A stretch of DNA of 64,000 nucleotides from Elmis aenea (Eukaryota > Arthropoda > Insecta > Coleoptera > Elmidae), in the NCBI GenBank assembly GCA_947652605.1, contig OX393577.1, forward strand, positions 27,283,466 to 27,347,465, given 5' to 3'. Position numbers and translations under genes: made by a program. The notes under the pieces were generated by a model. That model saw only the letters and a program-made list of their open reading frames with translations, did not search any database and was not told the DNA's origin. The stretch's first letter is position 1; every line of letters starts with the position of its first letter. Shown here piece after piece: positions 48,257 to 60,128 of this stretch.

Positions 48257-48690
48257 GGTTTATATAAAGTATGTTCCAGAAGTGCATTTTGTACTAATTT
48301 GCGTACCGATACATGAACTGGTTTAAGCACATGCGTAAAATATGAGCTTATAAATAGCCGCTGTCGGAACGCTTTACCGACGTGCCTAACTGTATATGAA
48401 ATTTACGTATGTAAACATCTTAAGAATTCAGAATTGATAGAATTGGAAAGGCGATGAAAAGCTACTAAATCCTCATTAATTGTGAATTGCGCATGCGTGT
48501 AAAAATTCAGCGATAGTTCTTGCCTTCGTTTACTGTTTTTATTGTCTACAAACTCATTCATGAAATGATCCGATAAATATTGGAACAGCCGACTAACCGT
48601 CCGGCGAACTGTCAGAAACTGTGCTGGAACGCGACATCGATACTGTGCAACTGATCGTTCATCGGATCATAGCCTTGCTGGAGCAAACCT
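48257..48690 (+). mobile_element. AGGTTTGTTCCAGC-family element, copy 1
   Basis: Shares with 59010-60128 and 61117-61572 the ordered blocks GTTCCAG(A/C)AGTGCATTTTG, TACTAATT, GATACATGAA(C/T)TGG, GCGCATGCGTGTAAAAATTC, AGCGATAGTTCTT, ACTGTTTTTA, ACTAACCGTCC, GTGCTGGAACGC and a closing GCTGGAGCAAACCT. The first bases (GGTTTATATAAAGTATG) are rearranged compared with the AGGTTTGTTCCAGC start of the other copies. No coding frame; superfamily unknown. Confidence 0.65.
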
Positions 48691-48811
48691 ATAATGGAAT
48701 GCTTCTACCATTTTCATAAAAAACTATTTTCTTTAGGTAATCCTAGTGTTAATAAGTCATAAAATTTTTGTTGTTTACATTACGTCAAGTATTAAATATG
48801 AACAGTGTATA

Positions 48812-49690
48812 CAGACAGCGTCAATTCAAAAAGTATGCAACAAATGGAAAAGTTTTTTATTATTAATTTCTCAGAAAAATTTGTTTCTAATAAATGTTGG
48901 CGCATGTCTAACACTAATTTTAAAATGAAAAAAAAAAATCACAGCACACTAGATTTTAGCGATCTTAGAAATATTCGCAAGAATAAACTGGTCTTATCTT
49001 AACAGGTACAAAATACTAATTACAAAACTGTCTGGTAAAAGTCCAACTCTTATGGTAATTTTAACATTCAAAAAGTATGCGCCAGATAGAAAAGTTTTTT
49101 ATAATCGATTTCATAGAAAATTGTATTCTTAATAAAAGTTGGTGCACTAATTTTAAAATGAAAAAAAAAGTTCAATATAAATTCATAGCACACTAGATTT
49201 TAGCGATTTTAGAAATACTCGCAAGTGTAAAGTGTCCTTATCTTAACAAGTACAAAAAAACATTCAAAATGTATCCTACAAACGAAAATTTTTTTATTAT
49301 CGATTTCTTAGAAAGTTTTATTCTTGATAAAAGTTGGTGCATGGTCTAAAACTATTTTTGAGATGAAAAAAACTTTAATAAAAATTTAAGCACACTAGAT
49401 ATTAGCGATTTTAGGAATATTCGCAGGAGTGAAGTGCCCTTATTTTAAGAGTTAAAATAAAAGTTTATAAAAAGAAGTTTATAATTAATTCAAAAATATG
49501 TCATAATATAACATTTAAATAATTTTTGATATTATTCAGTTTCTAAAATCTAGTATGAATTTTAATAAAAATGTGTTTTATGTTAACATTAGTTTTAAGC
49601 CATGCACCAACTTTTATCAAAAATAAAATTATCGGAGAAATCGATAATAGAAAACTTTTCCATTTGTTGCATACTTTTTGAATGATGGTG
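48812..49690. mobile_element. Tc1-like element with internal tandem units, copy 2
   Basis: The left end TA-CAGACAGCGTCAATTC and the inverted right end TA-CACCATCATTC both run into AAAAAGTATGCAAC. Between them are three direct units beginning near 48824, 49067 and 49263 (CATTCAAAA(A/T)GTAT), each with AGTTGGTGCA or a variant downstream and CACACTAGAT(T/A)TTAGCGATT further on. One inverted unit closes the element (TTGTTGCATACTTTTTGAAT at 49664-49683). Flanking TA on both sides and the inverted ends support Tc1/mariner mobility. It is a sister of 40389-41275. Confidence 0.75.
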
Positions 49691-51474
49691 TATACCCATA
49701 TCCATGAAAAACAATTAAAAGTCGTTCCGCTTGTAGGAAGTTTCCATATTCTCTGCAACTGAATATTTTAGTAGAAATTAAAACCAAGTAGATATGGTAA
49801 AAATATTAGCATTATTTTCTATACTAGTTACGTAAATACCTAGTAACAAAAAATGCTTTTAAGATGAGTTCAACGAGCACAAGTTGTGCTGCACAAGATA
49901 AGACAAAAAATGTATTCATTTCCTTAATATTGTATATTTATAATAAATAATAATATATTGTTTTAGATTATTAGCTAGTTTTTATAAAACTGTGAAAATT
50001 ATTGTTTGCATTTATTCTTAATACAGTTAAAACGCGTTTAAAATTAATTAAACTGCAAATGTTAATTTAATTTCTGACAGAAGATTATTTGTTGTTTTAA
50101 TCCTATTACAATAATTGGATTTAATGTTATTATATTGCTTACAAATCCTAAATGTATAATACATTTTTGTATATCTTAATTTATAACTGACTACGCACTC
50201 AAATATTAATAAAATGTATGTAAACTGAAACTAAAAGTCCGTTTTTTAATGTAAAAAATATTAGTCGTCGGGATGCTTTCTGGAGGAAGTTATAATCGAC
50301 TAGCACTAATAAAAATAAAATTGAACAGCGAATTTATGAGAAAATACTTGAACAAGTAATCGAGAAAGAGGAGATGAGAACAGGAAGATTATAATGATGT
50401 TTCATTAAAACGGAGACTCTAGCAACACTGGAAACATGTAAATATAAAATAAGCCCTCTTCTTAGTACAACAGAAATCATTATTGCTTTATTAAAATTGT
50501 TACAAGGCGTAAGGGCGTATAAAGAACTTATTATTTTGGCATGTTTCAAAATTAATTGACATTTTTGTATCGCTTTGTATGCCATTTGAGTAGTATTAAA
50601 TGTTTCATCTCAGCTATAAATATTTAAGAGCAAACAATTATTAGACAACAGTTGAAAACTTATCGTATATTAGAGCCAAGCATTCTTATCAAAGAGCTTT
50701 AATATGCAGGTGGAAATAAATTAAAGTTAAAAGTACCTAATAAAAAATTTAATATTAAACGCGTTAAATAATTTTAATGATTAAATACTTGAATGTTGAT
50801 AAATTACACATTTAATCCAACGAGATTATACATAATAGTATATTTATATACAATGATTATAAATTGTTTTAAGAAATGTGTATTAAATGCACATTCTTAT
50901 AAGCGTATAATATGCCGAAACAAAAGGCTGACAGGTTACATAAACTTTTATTGTATAATTAATAACTACATCTTCCTACTTTTCGTTTGTTTATCTCGAC
51001 AATATAAAACTGCCTATTAGTTTAAAAAAAGAGAGAGAACTGTAAACGACTTGCATTCTTGCAATAGTTTTTGCATATACAAACTGCAGGACATTGCGGC
51101 ATTTTACAATTTGCACCTTTACCGAGGATAGCTTAAAAAAGAAAAACAATTGCTGTCATATAACAATAATTTTAAATAAATTGGTGTGGCCATCAAATGA
51201 CTTTTGCCATTACTATCGTGTATTATGTGTATCTTTCTATGTGTGATTGTATATTTAAGAAGTTTAAAGTGCCACTTCAGGCGTTCTAATTAATTAACCT
51301 CATTTTTGTAAATAACGCGGCCTATCAAAATGACGTTTCATGCGAGTGTTTGCGACATATAAACAACCACAGCGTTCCTGAACATATTTCAAAATTTTTA
51401 AAACACCCATAATTTTTTTGTTTACTGTAAAATTCAAGAAAATTAATACAAACGGCATTTTACTAACAAGGGAG
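49691..51474. other. unique AT-rich DNA, no feature seen
   Basis: About 1.8 kb with no supported gene or repeat. Confidence 0.4.
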
Positions 51475-52425
51475 GGTGGAGGGTCACGATACGTTGTCGC
51501 TAGAATTTGATTAATGCCGTGTTTATTGAGTCAAGGACATCAAAACTAAATGTTTTCCAGAGTTATACGTGCTGCTGGCCATTTTCTTCGGAAAAAGAGA
51601 GAAAAAACTGAAAAATTGGTATAAAAAGGTCATTTTTGCGATCGCGTTGGCCATGAAACCGTCAAAGACAAAATCGAAATTCTTCTATTTACCAATGCGC
51701 GCATCCTTTGCAAGTAAAATGGTGCAACGTTTTTGAAAAAATCGTGAACGGTTCCTGAGAAAAACGTCAAAAAAGAAACCCTTGCATGAGCGCTATGATT
51801 TGTGAAGTTGTGGTTTATCAGTATAAGTATATCTATACGACTTGCGTGGGCGTTTAACATAGGGAAACCCGTTTTTACAAGGGCCTCGTTTTTCGCCTTT
51901 TTCTCCGGAACCGTTCAAGATTTTTTCAAAAACTTTGCACCATTTTACTTGCAAAGGATGCGCGCTTTGGTAAATAGAAACATTTAGATTTTGTCTCAGA
52001 CGATTTCATGGCCAACACGATCGCAAAAATTACTTTTATTTAGCTTTTCAGTTTTTCCCCTATTTTTCCGAAGAAAATGGCCAGTGGCCCGTATAACTTT
52101 GCAAAACATTTAGTTTTGATGTTCTTGATGCAATAAACACAGCGTTAATCAAATTCTAGCGACAACGTATCGTGACCTTTCCTGGTAAGAACAATAAACT
52201 CTATAACTTTCGAAAATTTAAAGAAAAATCGTTGCAGTCGTTTTCGATTTTTTTTTTCAGAAATTAGAATTTTTAAAATCATTTCGTCATTTTACCATTT
52301 ACCTAAACAGTTATTGTTTTTTTTATACACCTCAACATAGACTATAATCCTAGATAAACAGAATATTTCTATTTATTACCGTTTTAACGTGATTTTAGAT
52401 TTATGTTTCAAACCTAAACACCCTG
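51475..52425. mobile_element. large fold-back element (arms about 310 bp)
   Basis: GGTCACGATACGTTGTCGCT at 51481 pairs with AGCGACAACGTATCGTGACC at 52158, and the match continues inward to about 51800/51840. Landmarks include TTGATTAATGCCGTGTTTAT, CGATCGCGTTGGCCATGAAA and TTGCAAGTAAAATGGTGCAA with complements. The right side ends CACCCTG-TA at 52425-52427, a mariner-type terminus. No equivalent left end was found, so the left flank is probably deleted. Because the arms mirror each other, two opposite open frames (51630-51860 minus, 51802-51987 plus) encode almost the same peptide stretch, containing FFSGTV.DFFKN.APFYLQ. Confidence 0.75.
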
Positions 52426-53261
52426 TATAGGTATTATTATTTAAAAATCAAATAAATGCACGCACTTTGTATGATACTTTTAAACGCTTTATCGATAACT
52501 AATGTCCAAAATGTAAAATTTCAACGTCTGGCACATACACACACACGAACGTCATCGCGAAAATAGTCAAAATGTGTTCGGGGACTTAAAATGTGTATTA
52601 AAAATGTAGGAAAACTGTTTGTTATGTGTATGATGTTACTAAACTTCGTTTTTGGTACATTAAAATTTTTACAGCATTTATACAAAAATGTTTCCTATAC
52701 TCGGAACTGCCAGTAACATAAATCAAACGAATAAACTCTTTTATCTGTCAAGCAGGTAAACAGCTTAACAGCTTACCTTAAATCTTGTAACTGCTAGCTA
52801 TAAAAACCTTCTCTCAATTCTTTCTTATTTTTTTACTTACGAATACTGAAAATTTGCTCTTGGAAAAGAGCAGTTGCACAAAGATCATCATTATTTAGAG
52901 GTACATTAATAGTATGGGAAGTGTTTTAAACACCAAGTTGTTTTAATTAGAGCACAAACAACAGTTAAAGGTATATGAAGCGTGGCTAAAAAAACGGGAA
53001 TTGTTTTTAAAACACATTTTGATTTAATTACAAATTATTTATATCGAACTTCTATTTCTATACACCCATTCATGTGACAGAAATCGTTTTCTTTTAGCTT
53101 GTTCATTATCTTCTACCCACTATTGATACTTTTATACTGGCTTCGTTGAAGTAAATTTTTTACTCAGGATAATAAATAAAAATTCCACAAATTAGATAAG
53201 TACGGTGGGTGGCAAGCATATTTTGTTGTACCTATGTTTAAGAATACAGGCAGCCGAATCT
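52426..53261. other. unique AT-rich DNA, no feature seen
   Basis: Nothing recognised between the fold-back and the piggyBac-like fragment. Confidence 0.4.
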
Positions 53262-53350
53262 AAATGTAGGGCGCTGTATCCAAACGGATACAGGTGGCTC
53301 ATCAGGCCAAAATGGTTGTATCCATATGGATACAAATGGCGCTTAACGTG
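53262..53350. mobile_element. piggyBac-like MITE fragment with paired palindromes
   Basis: It is followed by TTAA (53351-53354). On the minus strand it begins CACGTTAAGCGCCATTTGTA and holds TTGTATCCATATGGATACAA. The other side has GGGCGCTGTATCC and the related palindrome TGTATCCAAACGGATACA, so the two ends are inverted versions of each other (GGCGC...TGTATCC). The TTAA flank and subterminal palindromes resemble 21912-22060. The left TTAA is not preserved. Confidence 0.5.
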
Positions 53351-54973
53351 TTAATAACCATCTCTTAACAATTTTCGATACAATTTGCTTTTGCTTTGGG
53401 AAAAACATTTTTTGGCAACTTTTCACACGTCTTTTGATTGTTTAAATTATATCTCAAATAGCTCATATCTGCTATCATCTTTAAACTCAATAATTATTTT
53501 TTGTGACTGATTCATTAACTTTTTTCACATTGTCGTTCGTTGTCAGGGCCGACTTTTGTTTTGTTACTTAACTTTATGTGTTATGTGCCACTTGTATACA
53601 TTTGTACGGAATACACATAAATCATAAATCTCTTATAATAAACAAACTGCTTCTGAATCGCTTTTTATCATTTTGACTTCGGCACAGTTTAATTTTTTAC
53701 TAAGCTATGGCAGTAAATCCACCTAAACGAATTTAGAGCTTTCATTGCAATTTTAATGCTGTTAATGTATAGGCTATAAAGTTTATTATTCATACGGATC
53801 GTTAGGGAAATAGAGGGCTACGGTCCATATCGAAGATTTTTTTATCAGTGCCGTAATGGCCTCTTAAGTGTTACAAATTGGTGGTTAGCGGCACTTAATG
53901 TTCTTTATACGACGTCCTTTAGTCATTTAGCGGCATAATTTTTCATAAATTATTTAATGTGTGGTCGAAGATGACGGTATTTATACAAGGGCTTTAACGT
54001 AAAGATCGATTGTCATTTCAGCATTAAAAAAGCCCTTTACATTATTCAAATATGTACGTACAAATATTGGATATAGTGTTATAATGTCTGTTTAACTTTG
54101 ACTTTGCTGTTTAATATTTCAAATTAAACAAAAAACTTGGTAAAAAAACCCTTTTTAAATAATTGCTCTAATAATCGAAATGTAAATTAACTGCGAATGG
54201 GCTTATTTATTTGATTTCATGCCTGTGCGATGATTAAATATCGTTTGTCTCACTATAAAATATTCCATTTGGATCAATTCCTATTTGCTCCAAATTAATG
54301 CAATATTCATATTTATTTAGTAAAACGGGCACGTTCGTTTGTATAACCCGGCGGACCTCCCATGCAAATCAAATGAGTTTTATTTATACCGTTGGCAAAT
54401 GAATTCCCTGTCGGTAATCAGGAGCGCGTATTTGCCGACACGGCTACTGGACACCGCTTGATATCGCACGTGATCTTAACTTCGATTTGCTTTCATTTAC
54501 AAGTTGTTTTTGTTGTATTTGTTCTGTGCAGGTATTTTAATTAACTTTGGATGTATTGGATATTGATTTTAACGTTGCCTTTGATTTAAAATGTTAATAG
54601 TTGGTTCACGTCGATTGGTAACGTCATTTAACAATTCTCTAACGAACTTGTTGACATGACAACTCGATTCATTTTAAAGCAATTACTGGTTCTAAAATTT
54701 AAGCAATTGTTGAAACAAAACAATTTTTATTTCATGTAAAATTACTTATGTTCAATTAATTCGACAAAACTATTTATTGATCTTTTTCAAGTAATTCACT
54801 TTCTTTAGTAAAACGCTAGTCCGTCTTACTTAATTTACGAACTTAATTCAGTTAGAATACTTAGAAATATGCTTTTAAGACTTAAAAAATATTTATTTAA
54901 AAATTTAGCACGTTGTAATAAAAATTGCACAGTACGAAGTTGAAAATTTGATCAATTGTATTTCTTATTTCAG
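53351..54973. other. unique DNA with a regulatory-like island
   Basis: No transposon was found. The segment 54320-54480 is less AT-rich and unique, with CCATGCAAATCAAAT (octamer-like ATGCAAAT), GCGCGTATTTGCCGACACGG and GATATCGCACGTGATC (an E-box). It lies about 500 bp before the best exon candidate and could be a conserved non-coding element. Confidence 0.35.
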
Positions 54974-55034
54974 AATCGAGGATATGAATGACCCGCAAAT
55001 CAAGGATCCCATAAATTATCCAGGAGACGTTAAG
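54974..55034 (+). CDS. candidate 61-nt internal exon of an unidentified host gene
   Basis: The acceptor is strong (TTTCTTATTTCAG after a TTGTATTTC tract) and the donor acceptable (AAG-GTACGG). Only one frame is open, starting with the third base of a codon (phase 2) and ending in phase 0. It reads IEDMNDPQIKDPINYPGDVK, a hydrophilic, proline/aspartate-rich, coding-like peptide whose base composition is clearly less AT-rich than the flanking intron-like DNA. It shows a distant, gapped resemblance to the IED...DP.IN.P...V.K segment that a small exon encodes in vertebrate AP-2 transcription factors. I treat that as a weak guess and give no gene symbol. No neighbouring exon in compatible phase was found within the window, so adjoining introns would be very long. 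Confidence 0.35.
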
Positions 55035-58000
55035 GTACGGTGATTTTTACCTTACTTATATACATCTTATAGTCTTAACAACTAAATATGATTTGAACTG
55101 AGTCGAGTAAAGGCTGTTTTAATGTATTTCAGTTACAGCAACGTCGATGCATAATTCAGTTTTTGGTATTGAAAAAATATTAGGTTTGTGTCTAAATACT
55201 AACGTTTTATATGTTTTATTTAACTTTTGATTGCGTAAAACCATATGTCGATGGCTAAAAAGTGATACATCGTATCTGCAATGTTGTAACATTGCAGATA
55301 CGAAGTAATACTTCTTAACCATTATATAAATAATAAATACCTATATTGCACATTTCCTGCATAATGAGTGGTGCCTGTAGATGATGGAATGAGATGAAAA
55401 TATATTTCTTTCTTTCTAAGCTGGACTTAGACAGTTGGCAGCAATCAAATAAAACTATAATAAGATTATTAACAAAACCTGCATAAAATTTTTTGGTATA
55501 TTACAAAACGAGATTTTTGCAAATTACTCGTGCAGACACTAGTATTTAACAAACCAGAGAACATAATTTTATATATTCATTGTAGTTTTTACAAATCGTA
55601 GATTATCAACGTCAAATATCATGTTTTTAAACTGTCAAAAATGACCATTACACGCGCTTTTCACGTTGTCCAATTCAACGTATATTACCTGTCTATGGTC
55701 CAATCGCCACACTAAAAAGAGAGGATGTATATCTGTACCGTTTTGTATGTTACAAAAAATTACAAGTATTAGCAATATAGGTATTATTACATAAATGCGT
55801 TAAACTAACGCTTATAAAGACATTGCGTTACTTACATAACATTTTCACATTTTCAAACGCATGGCGGCCAATATCCGGCGGCAATTTTACTTGTAATAAC
55901 AGCAGCTCGGCAGAAAATACTAGGGGATTAGCTCTCCTATATGGAAAATTAATTTTAACTTGTAATATGTGTTATTTCATAATTAAAATGCAATTTATGT
56001 ATATTAAAATGTATTTTATGTTAGTTACACAAAAGTTTTGTACGTCATGAAAAGCAGATTCTGCTTGAGTTTTTGTTAAAATAATGTAAAAATGATATAC
56101 ATATTGTCTCTCAACGATAAAGTAATATTCTGTTAGTAGGTATAGACTACAGAAAACAAAACTGTTTTTTGCAATAATAGTCCTACGCCTTCTGTTAAAA
56201 CTATTTGCACTAAGAAACAATAAATCCATGAAAGTCTTTGGGCGTTAATTTGAGGTAAAGTCTTTTAGGAAGAATACTAAAAACTCCTAAGAACAAGTTT
56301 TAGTAAATTATGTGGTGTGTAATTGTTTTCGTTAGTTTCGGTAGTCTAAAGTCGTTTTTGGTTTTAGTCTGATATCCGTGAAAGTTACAGTTTTGTAAAT
56401 TACATTTAATTGTTTACCACTTGCAAATATTATTTAAGCTTGATGCTGTGTTAACATTTTGTCAGACACCTATTCGCTACTTGATTTGTTGATATAGAGC
56501 TTCTTTGTTTATTTGACTTTTTTTTTTCTTACCATGCCATTGCAACTTTATGCCCTTCTCTTTTCGAGTTATTACGGTAGGCTTATCGGAAGTTATCAGT
56601 CTTATTTACCTTTGCGCAATTACTTCAAATCACTGTTAATCATTTATATTTTTATTCTAGAAGCCGACCATGCGTTAAATTACACGAAATTTATATCTCC
56701 ACTGTTTTAATTTTTAATGTACACATTTCTTAAATGTTTTTACAAACGTAAGTATAACAAATGAAATAAAATTATGCCCGTTACCTCCACCAATTTGTTT
56801 GTCCGTTTGACAATGAATAAATACCTTTGTAGAGATCTATTTTTTCCGTATCAGTAAATTTGTATGTTTATGTTAAATTCGTGCTAAATATTGACCTATC
56901 TTTTACCGCTATAGTTAAAAATTAAGAAAGATAATTAACCATTCCACCTTCAAAATCCTCCAAACTTAGAAATGCAAAAGTCTTTTAAAAACTGTTTTTC
57001 AGACATTAAATTAATGCTGAAAAATACCTGTCAACGTGTTTTTTGTGCTATTAGCAATCTTATATTTCGGAAATTCTAACATTTTTTGCATAAAATATGG
57101 TGACATTACATTTAGTTGAAAAAGAATAATAAAATAAACACGTAATTCATGTAAATAATTTCTACAACAGAGAAACGTTACAGCGTTTTCTGTTACTGTT
57201 TGCTTAAAATTTAAGATATCACTACTTGTTTTTGGCACAAAATTTATTAAAATTCCTGAAAATGTTCACTGAAGCACTTCTCAAATAAATTGAATATATT
57301 GTTCAGTCACGCCGCCTTTATTTTTCAAAATAGCTTATTCGAGACGCAATTAAAAATTGAAATGGTTAAATTTAATTTAAACGCTTTTAAAGGAATAATT
57401 TATTTAACGTAAGATCGCTTTCAATCCTGTAATTTGTTTGGAATAAACGCGAGTTTGCTTGAAAGCAGGTAATTTGAAACGAAGCCTTAAAACCAATTCC
57501 AGTTAACCAAGCAATCTAAAGTTCCATGAGAAACACAATAAGGCACGTGTATGAACATGCACACCGTACCTATAACAAAAACCTATCATGTATTGATTAC
57601 ATTTATAAAGTTTGTTGAATTGGGTATCGTACGTCGGGGAAACTATAAAGCGGGATCTGAGCATCGATACTGCGATACATTGCAACTCTGGAGTTAGTAA
57701 TTAACTGAACTCACGTGGGAATTATGAACGCGTCCGTAGACAAGCCTCACGCTGAATAACTACGTCACGTGCGCGGACACGGGAATTCGCTTGGAAATTA
57801 TTTGTTTTAATTTCACTAAATTTGGAAAATATCCGCTAAAATCCCTGTAAATACATAAACATTACGTCAGTACACGATAAATTTAGAAATTATGAAAGCA
57901 ATAAAACTTTGACCAGCTCATAAAGTGCACAAAAATATGATCATTTTGTTCTTGAAAACACTACATAACATCCTTGGAAACATGTTGGTGACGTAAAAAA

Positions 58001-58096
58001 GCACGAAAAATAATACACATGACGTATGATTCTTCACCTAAATTAGTAAATAAGTGGATTTCACGAGCTCACTGAGAATATTAAGTGACAACTTAA
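55035..58096. other. unique AT-rich DNA with a CACGTG-containing patch
   Basis: About 3 kb without transposons or recognisable genes. At 57700-57790 a GC-enriched stretch (ACTCACGTGGGAATTATG, TACGTCACGTGCGCGGACAC) has two CACGTG or CACGTG-like E-boxes and a CRE-like TACGTCA. It is a possible regulatory element. Confidence 0.35.
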
Positions 58097-58946
58097 GGGT
58101 AGTTCACGCGGTGACATTTAAAGTCGCGACTTTAAAAGTCGAATTTTGATGTCACCGTGTGAACGCCCAAGTCCGCGTTCACAATGAACGTAGTAGATAG
58201 CAGATAGTGGTTACTGGTTAGTGCGTAATACGTAAGAAATCCGTAACGAAATGTTTACTTGGATACGGTTAGCAACCGACTTGTTTGTAGCATAGCACAT
58301 AACTTCAATTTAAACGCGGAAGGTTGTTTATCAAATTGACACTTCATGTATTCTACGCATTTATTTCTACATGATGATTTGTGGAAGATTATAAAGGTAA
58401 TAAGCAGTATTAAACATCGTTCAACATTGTAATTTTAATTAATTTCAAACATAGATACTTCACTTTAGTTACCATAGTTACTAGGTAAATCTTACGTCCA
58501 TTGTGAACACTTGCATTTGATTCAATGCATTTCAACTTTAGCTACTAACCACTATCTGCTATCCACTATCTACTACGTTCATTGTGAACGCGGACTAATG
58601 TCGCGACTTTAAAAGTCGCGACATCAATATTGACAGTTCGGCATTTGACGTAAGCCTACCATACTTTTATATTTTGACATAACAGACAAATAGGTTAGGT
58701 TAAGCTAACCTAATATACATTTGTTTGTCATCGATTTCGAATGTATCATGTCCCCTCAATAGATGTTTCAACGATTTTAGAGCATTATCAACAAATAGCA
58801 ACTTCAAAATAATTAGTTGCTCTACAACACTCGATGCTGCAATTACAAGAGCGGCCATTTTTATTTTGAAGTCGCGACTTTCAATTTGGGTAGTTCACAC
58901 GGCGACATTTAAGTCGCGACTTTAAATGTCACCGTGTGAACTACCC
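58097..58946. repeat. cluster of TCGCGA-rich palindromes, possible Harbinger-like MITEs
   Basis: Three palindromic blocks. Block one, 58097-58168, opens GGGTAGTTCACGCGGTGACA and closes TGTCACCGTGTGAACGCCC. Block two, 58171-58595, is a 425-bp unit with perfect 30-bp inverted ends starting GTCCGCGTTCACAATGAACG. Block three, 58888-58946, opens GGGTAGTTCACACGGCGACA and closes TGTCACCGTGTGAACTACCC. Between two and three lies GTCGCGACTTTAAAAGTCGC at 58600. The GGG(T/C)..TTCACACGG termini are reminiscent of PIF/Harbinger inverted repeats, but I see no 3-bp TWA duplication. The whole may be one element rearranged by repeated insertion and fold-back. Confidence 0.65.
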
Positions 58947-59071
58947 ATTATTTTACCAAGTTTTTTAATTACTAAAACGCGTCTAAAACTTTAATTTAAC
59001 TATGTTTTGAGGTTTGTTTCAGCGGTGCTCTTTATACTAATTCACGAACTGATACAAGAACTGGTTTATAC

Positions 59072-59433
59072 CAGGGCTTCGAACCGTAATTTTTTTCGTT
59101 TCGGTTTTCGTTCCGGTTCAATTAAAACAATATATAAAATAACGGTTTTTTTCGGTTTTCGGTTTTCGTTTCAGCTCCGAGTGATTACTTTTTATTTTTT
59201 TTAAATGTTTTTATTCGGTATAATAAGGTATAATAATTGGAAATGGAAGTATATATGATGATGATATAATTTATTAAACGAAACATACCTATATAAACAA
59301 AACGCACGAGTTTGTTGAACATGTACCGAACCGTAATAAACCGATATTTTTTTTCCGGTTCAGTTCCGGTTTTCGTTCCTACAAAAATAACGCTTTTTTC
59401 CGGTTTTCGGTTCAGTTCCGCTTCGAAGCCCTG
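59072..59433. mobile_element. hAT MITE with perfect 8-bp target duplication
   Basis: The termini are CAGGGCTTCGAA and its inverted copy, flanked by GTTTATAC at 59064-59071 and 59434-59441. Both subterminal regions consist of reiterated CGGTTTTCGGTT or TTCCGGTT motifs, typical of hAT MITEs whose transposase binds short repeats. At 362 bp it is non-coding. It lies inside the AGGTTTGTTCCAGC-family element and therefore post-dates it. Confidence 0.93.
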
Positions 59434-59533
59434 GTTTATACACATGCATCAACTATGAACTAATAAATGTATTAGCCTACCTCAAAATGACATTTGTTTT
59501 TATTGGATTTATAGACAGTTAAGCATCGCAAGC

Positions 59534-59815
59534 CAGAGGCGTTGCGACGGAAGGGGGGGGGCAAAGGGGTTATCGATGTTCCGGGCGCCAGTCTTGAGGG
59601 GGCGCCGCGAAGACAAAATATATTTGAGTTTATTTCTTTTATTTAAAGCCAGTAAACTAAAATGCCGTTATACTATTAAAATTTGTTCTCATTATCATTA
59701 CAGTGTATTGAAATAAATAATACATTATTTTACTTAAAACTACAATAAAAATACGGTCGAGGGGGGCCGATAAAAAACTTTGCCCTCGGCGACATTTACT
59801 CTCGCTACGCCACTG
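59534..59815. mobile_element. hAT MITE with perfect 8-bp target duplication
   Basis: The termini are CAGAGGCGTTGCGACGG and the inverted CAGTGGCGTAGCGAGAG, flanked by TCGCAAGC at 59526-59533 and 59816-59823. GC-rich blocks (a run of nine G, GGGGGCGCCGCG) adjoin each end and the middle is AT-rich. Its termini resemble those of 13516-16217 in the CAGTGGCG start but are otherwise different. At 282 bp it is non-coding, and it is the second insertion in the same host element. Confidence 0.93.
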
Positions 59816-60128
59816 TCGCAAGCATAAACATTTGTGAAAGCACTACACAACACACAGCAATGCCTAGGATTGAGCTGTCGATGCATAGCTATCTAAGGTC
59901 AAGTTAGTAATGCACAGCGCAAGCGTGTAAAAATCCAGCGATAGTTCTTACCTTCGTTCATTTACTGTTTTTACTGTCTACAAACTAATTCATGAATTGA
60001 TCCGATAAATGCTGGAACAGCTGACTAACCGTCCGATGAACTAGCAGAGACTGTGCAGGAATGCAATATTGATACTGCGCACACCTGACATTCATCGAAT
60101 CGTACATGGCGTTGGCTGGAACAAACCT

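Larger units (their letters stand above)
59010..60128 (+). mobile_element. AGGTTTGTTCCAGC-family element, copy 2, with two nested hAT MITEs
   Basis: It begins AGGTTTGTTTCAGCGGTGC and ends GGCTGGAACAAACCT, so the termini are inverted. The body matches 61117-61572 and 48257-48690 in order (ATACTAATTCACGAACTGAT, CCAGCGATAGTTCTTACC, CTAACCGTCCGATGAAC). Two hAT MITEs with 8-bp duplications (59072-59433 and 59534-59815) account for most of its extra length; without them it is about 460 bp. No target duplication of its own is obvious. No open frame resembles a transposase, so it is non-autonomous and unclassified. Confidence 0.75.
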
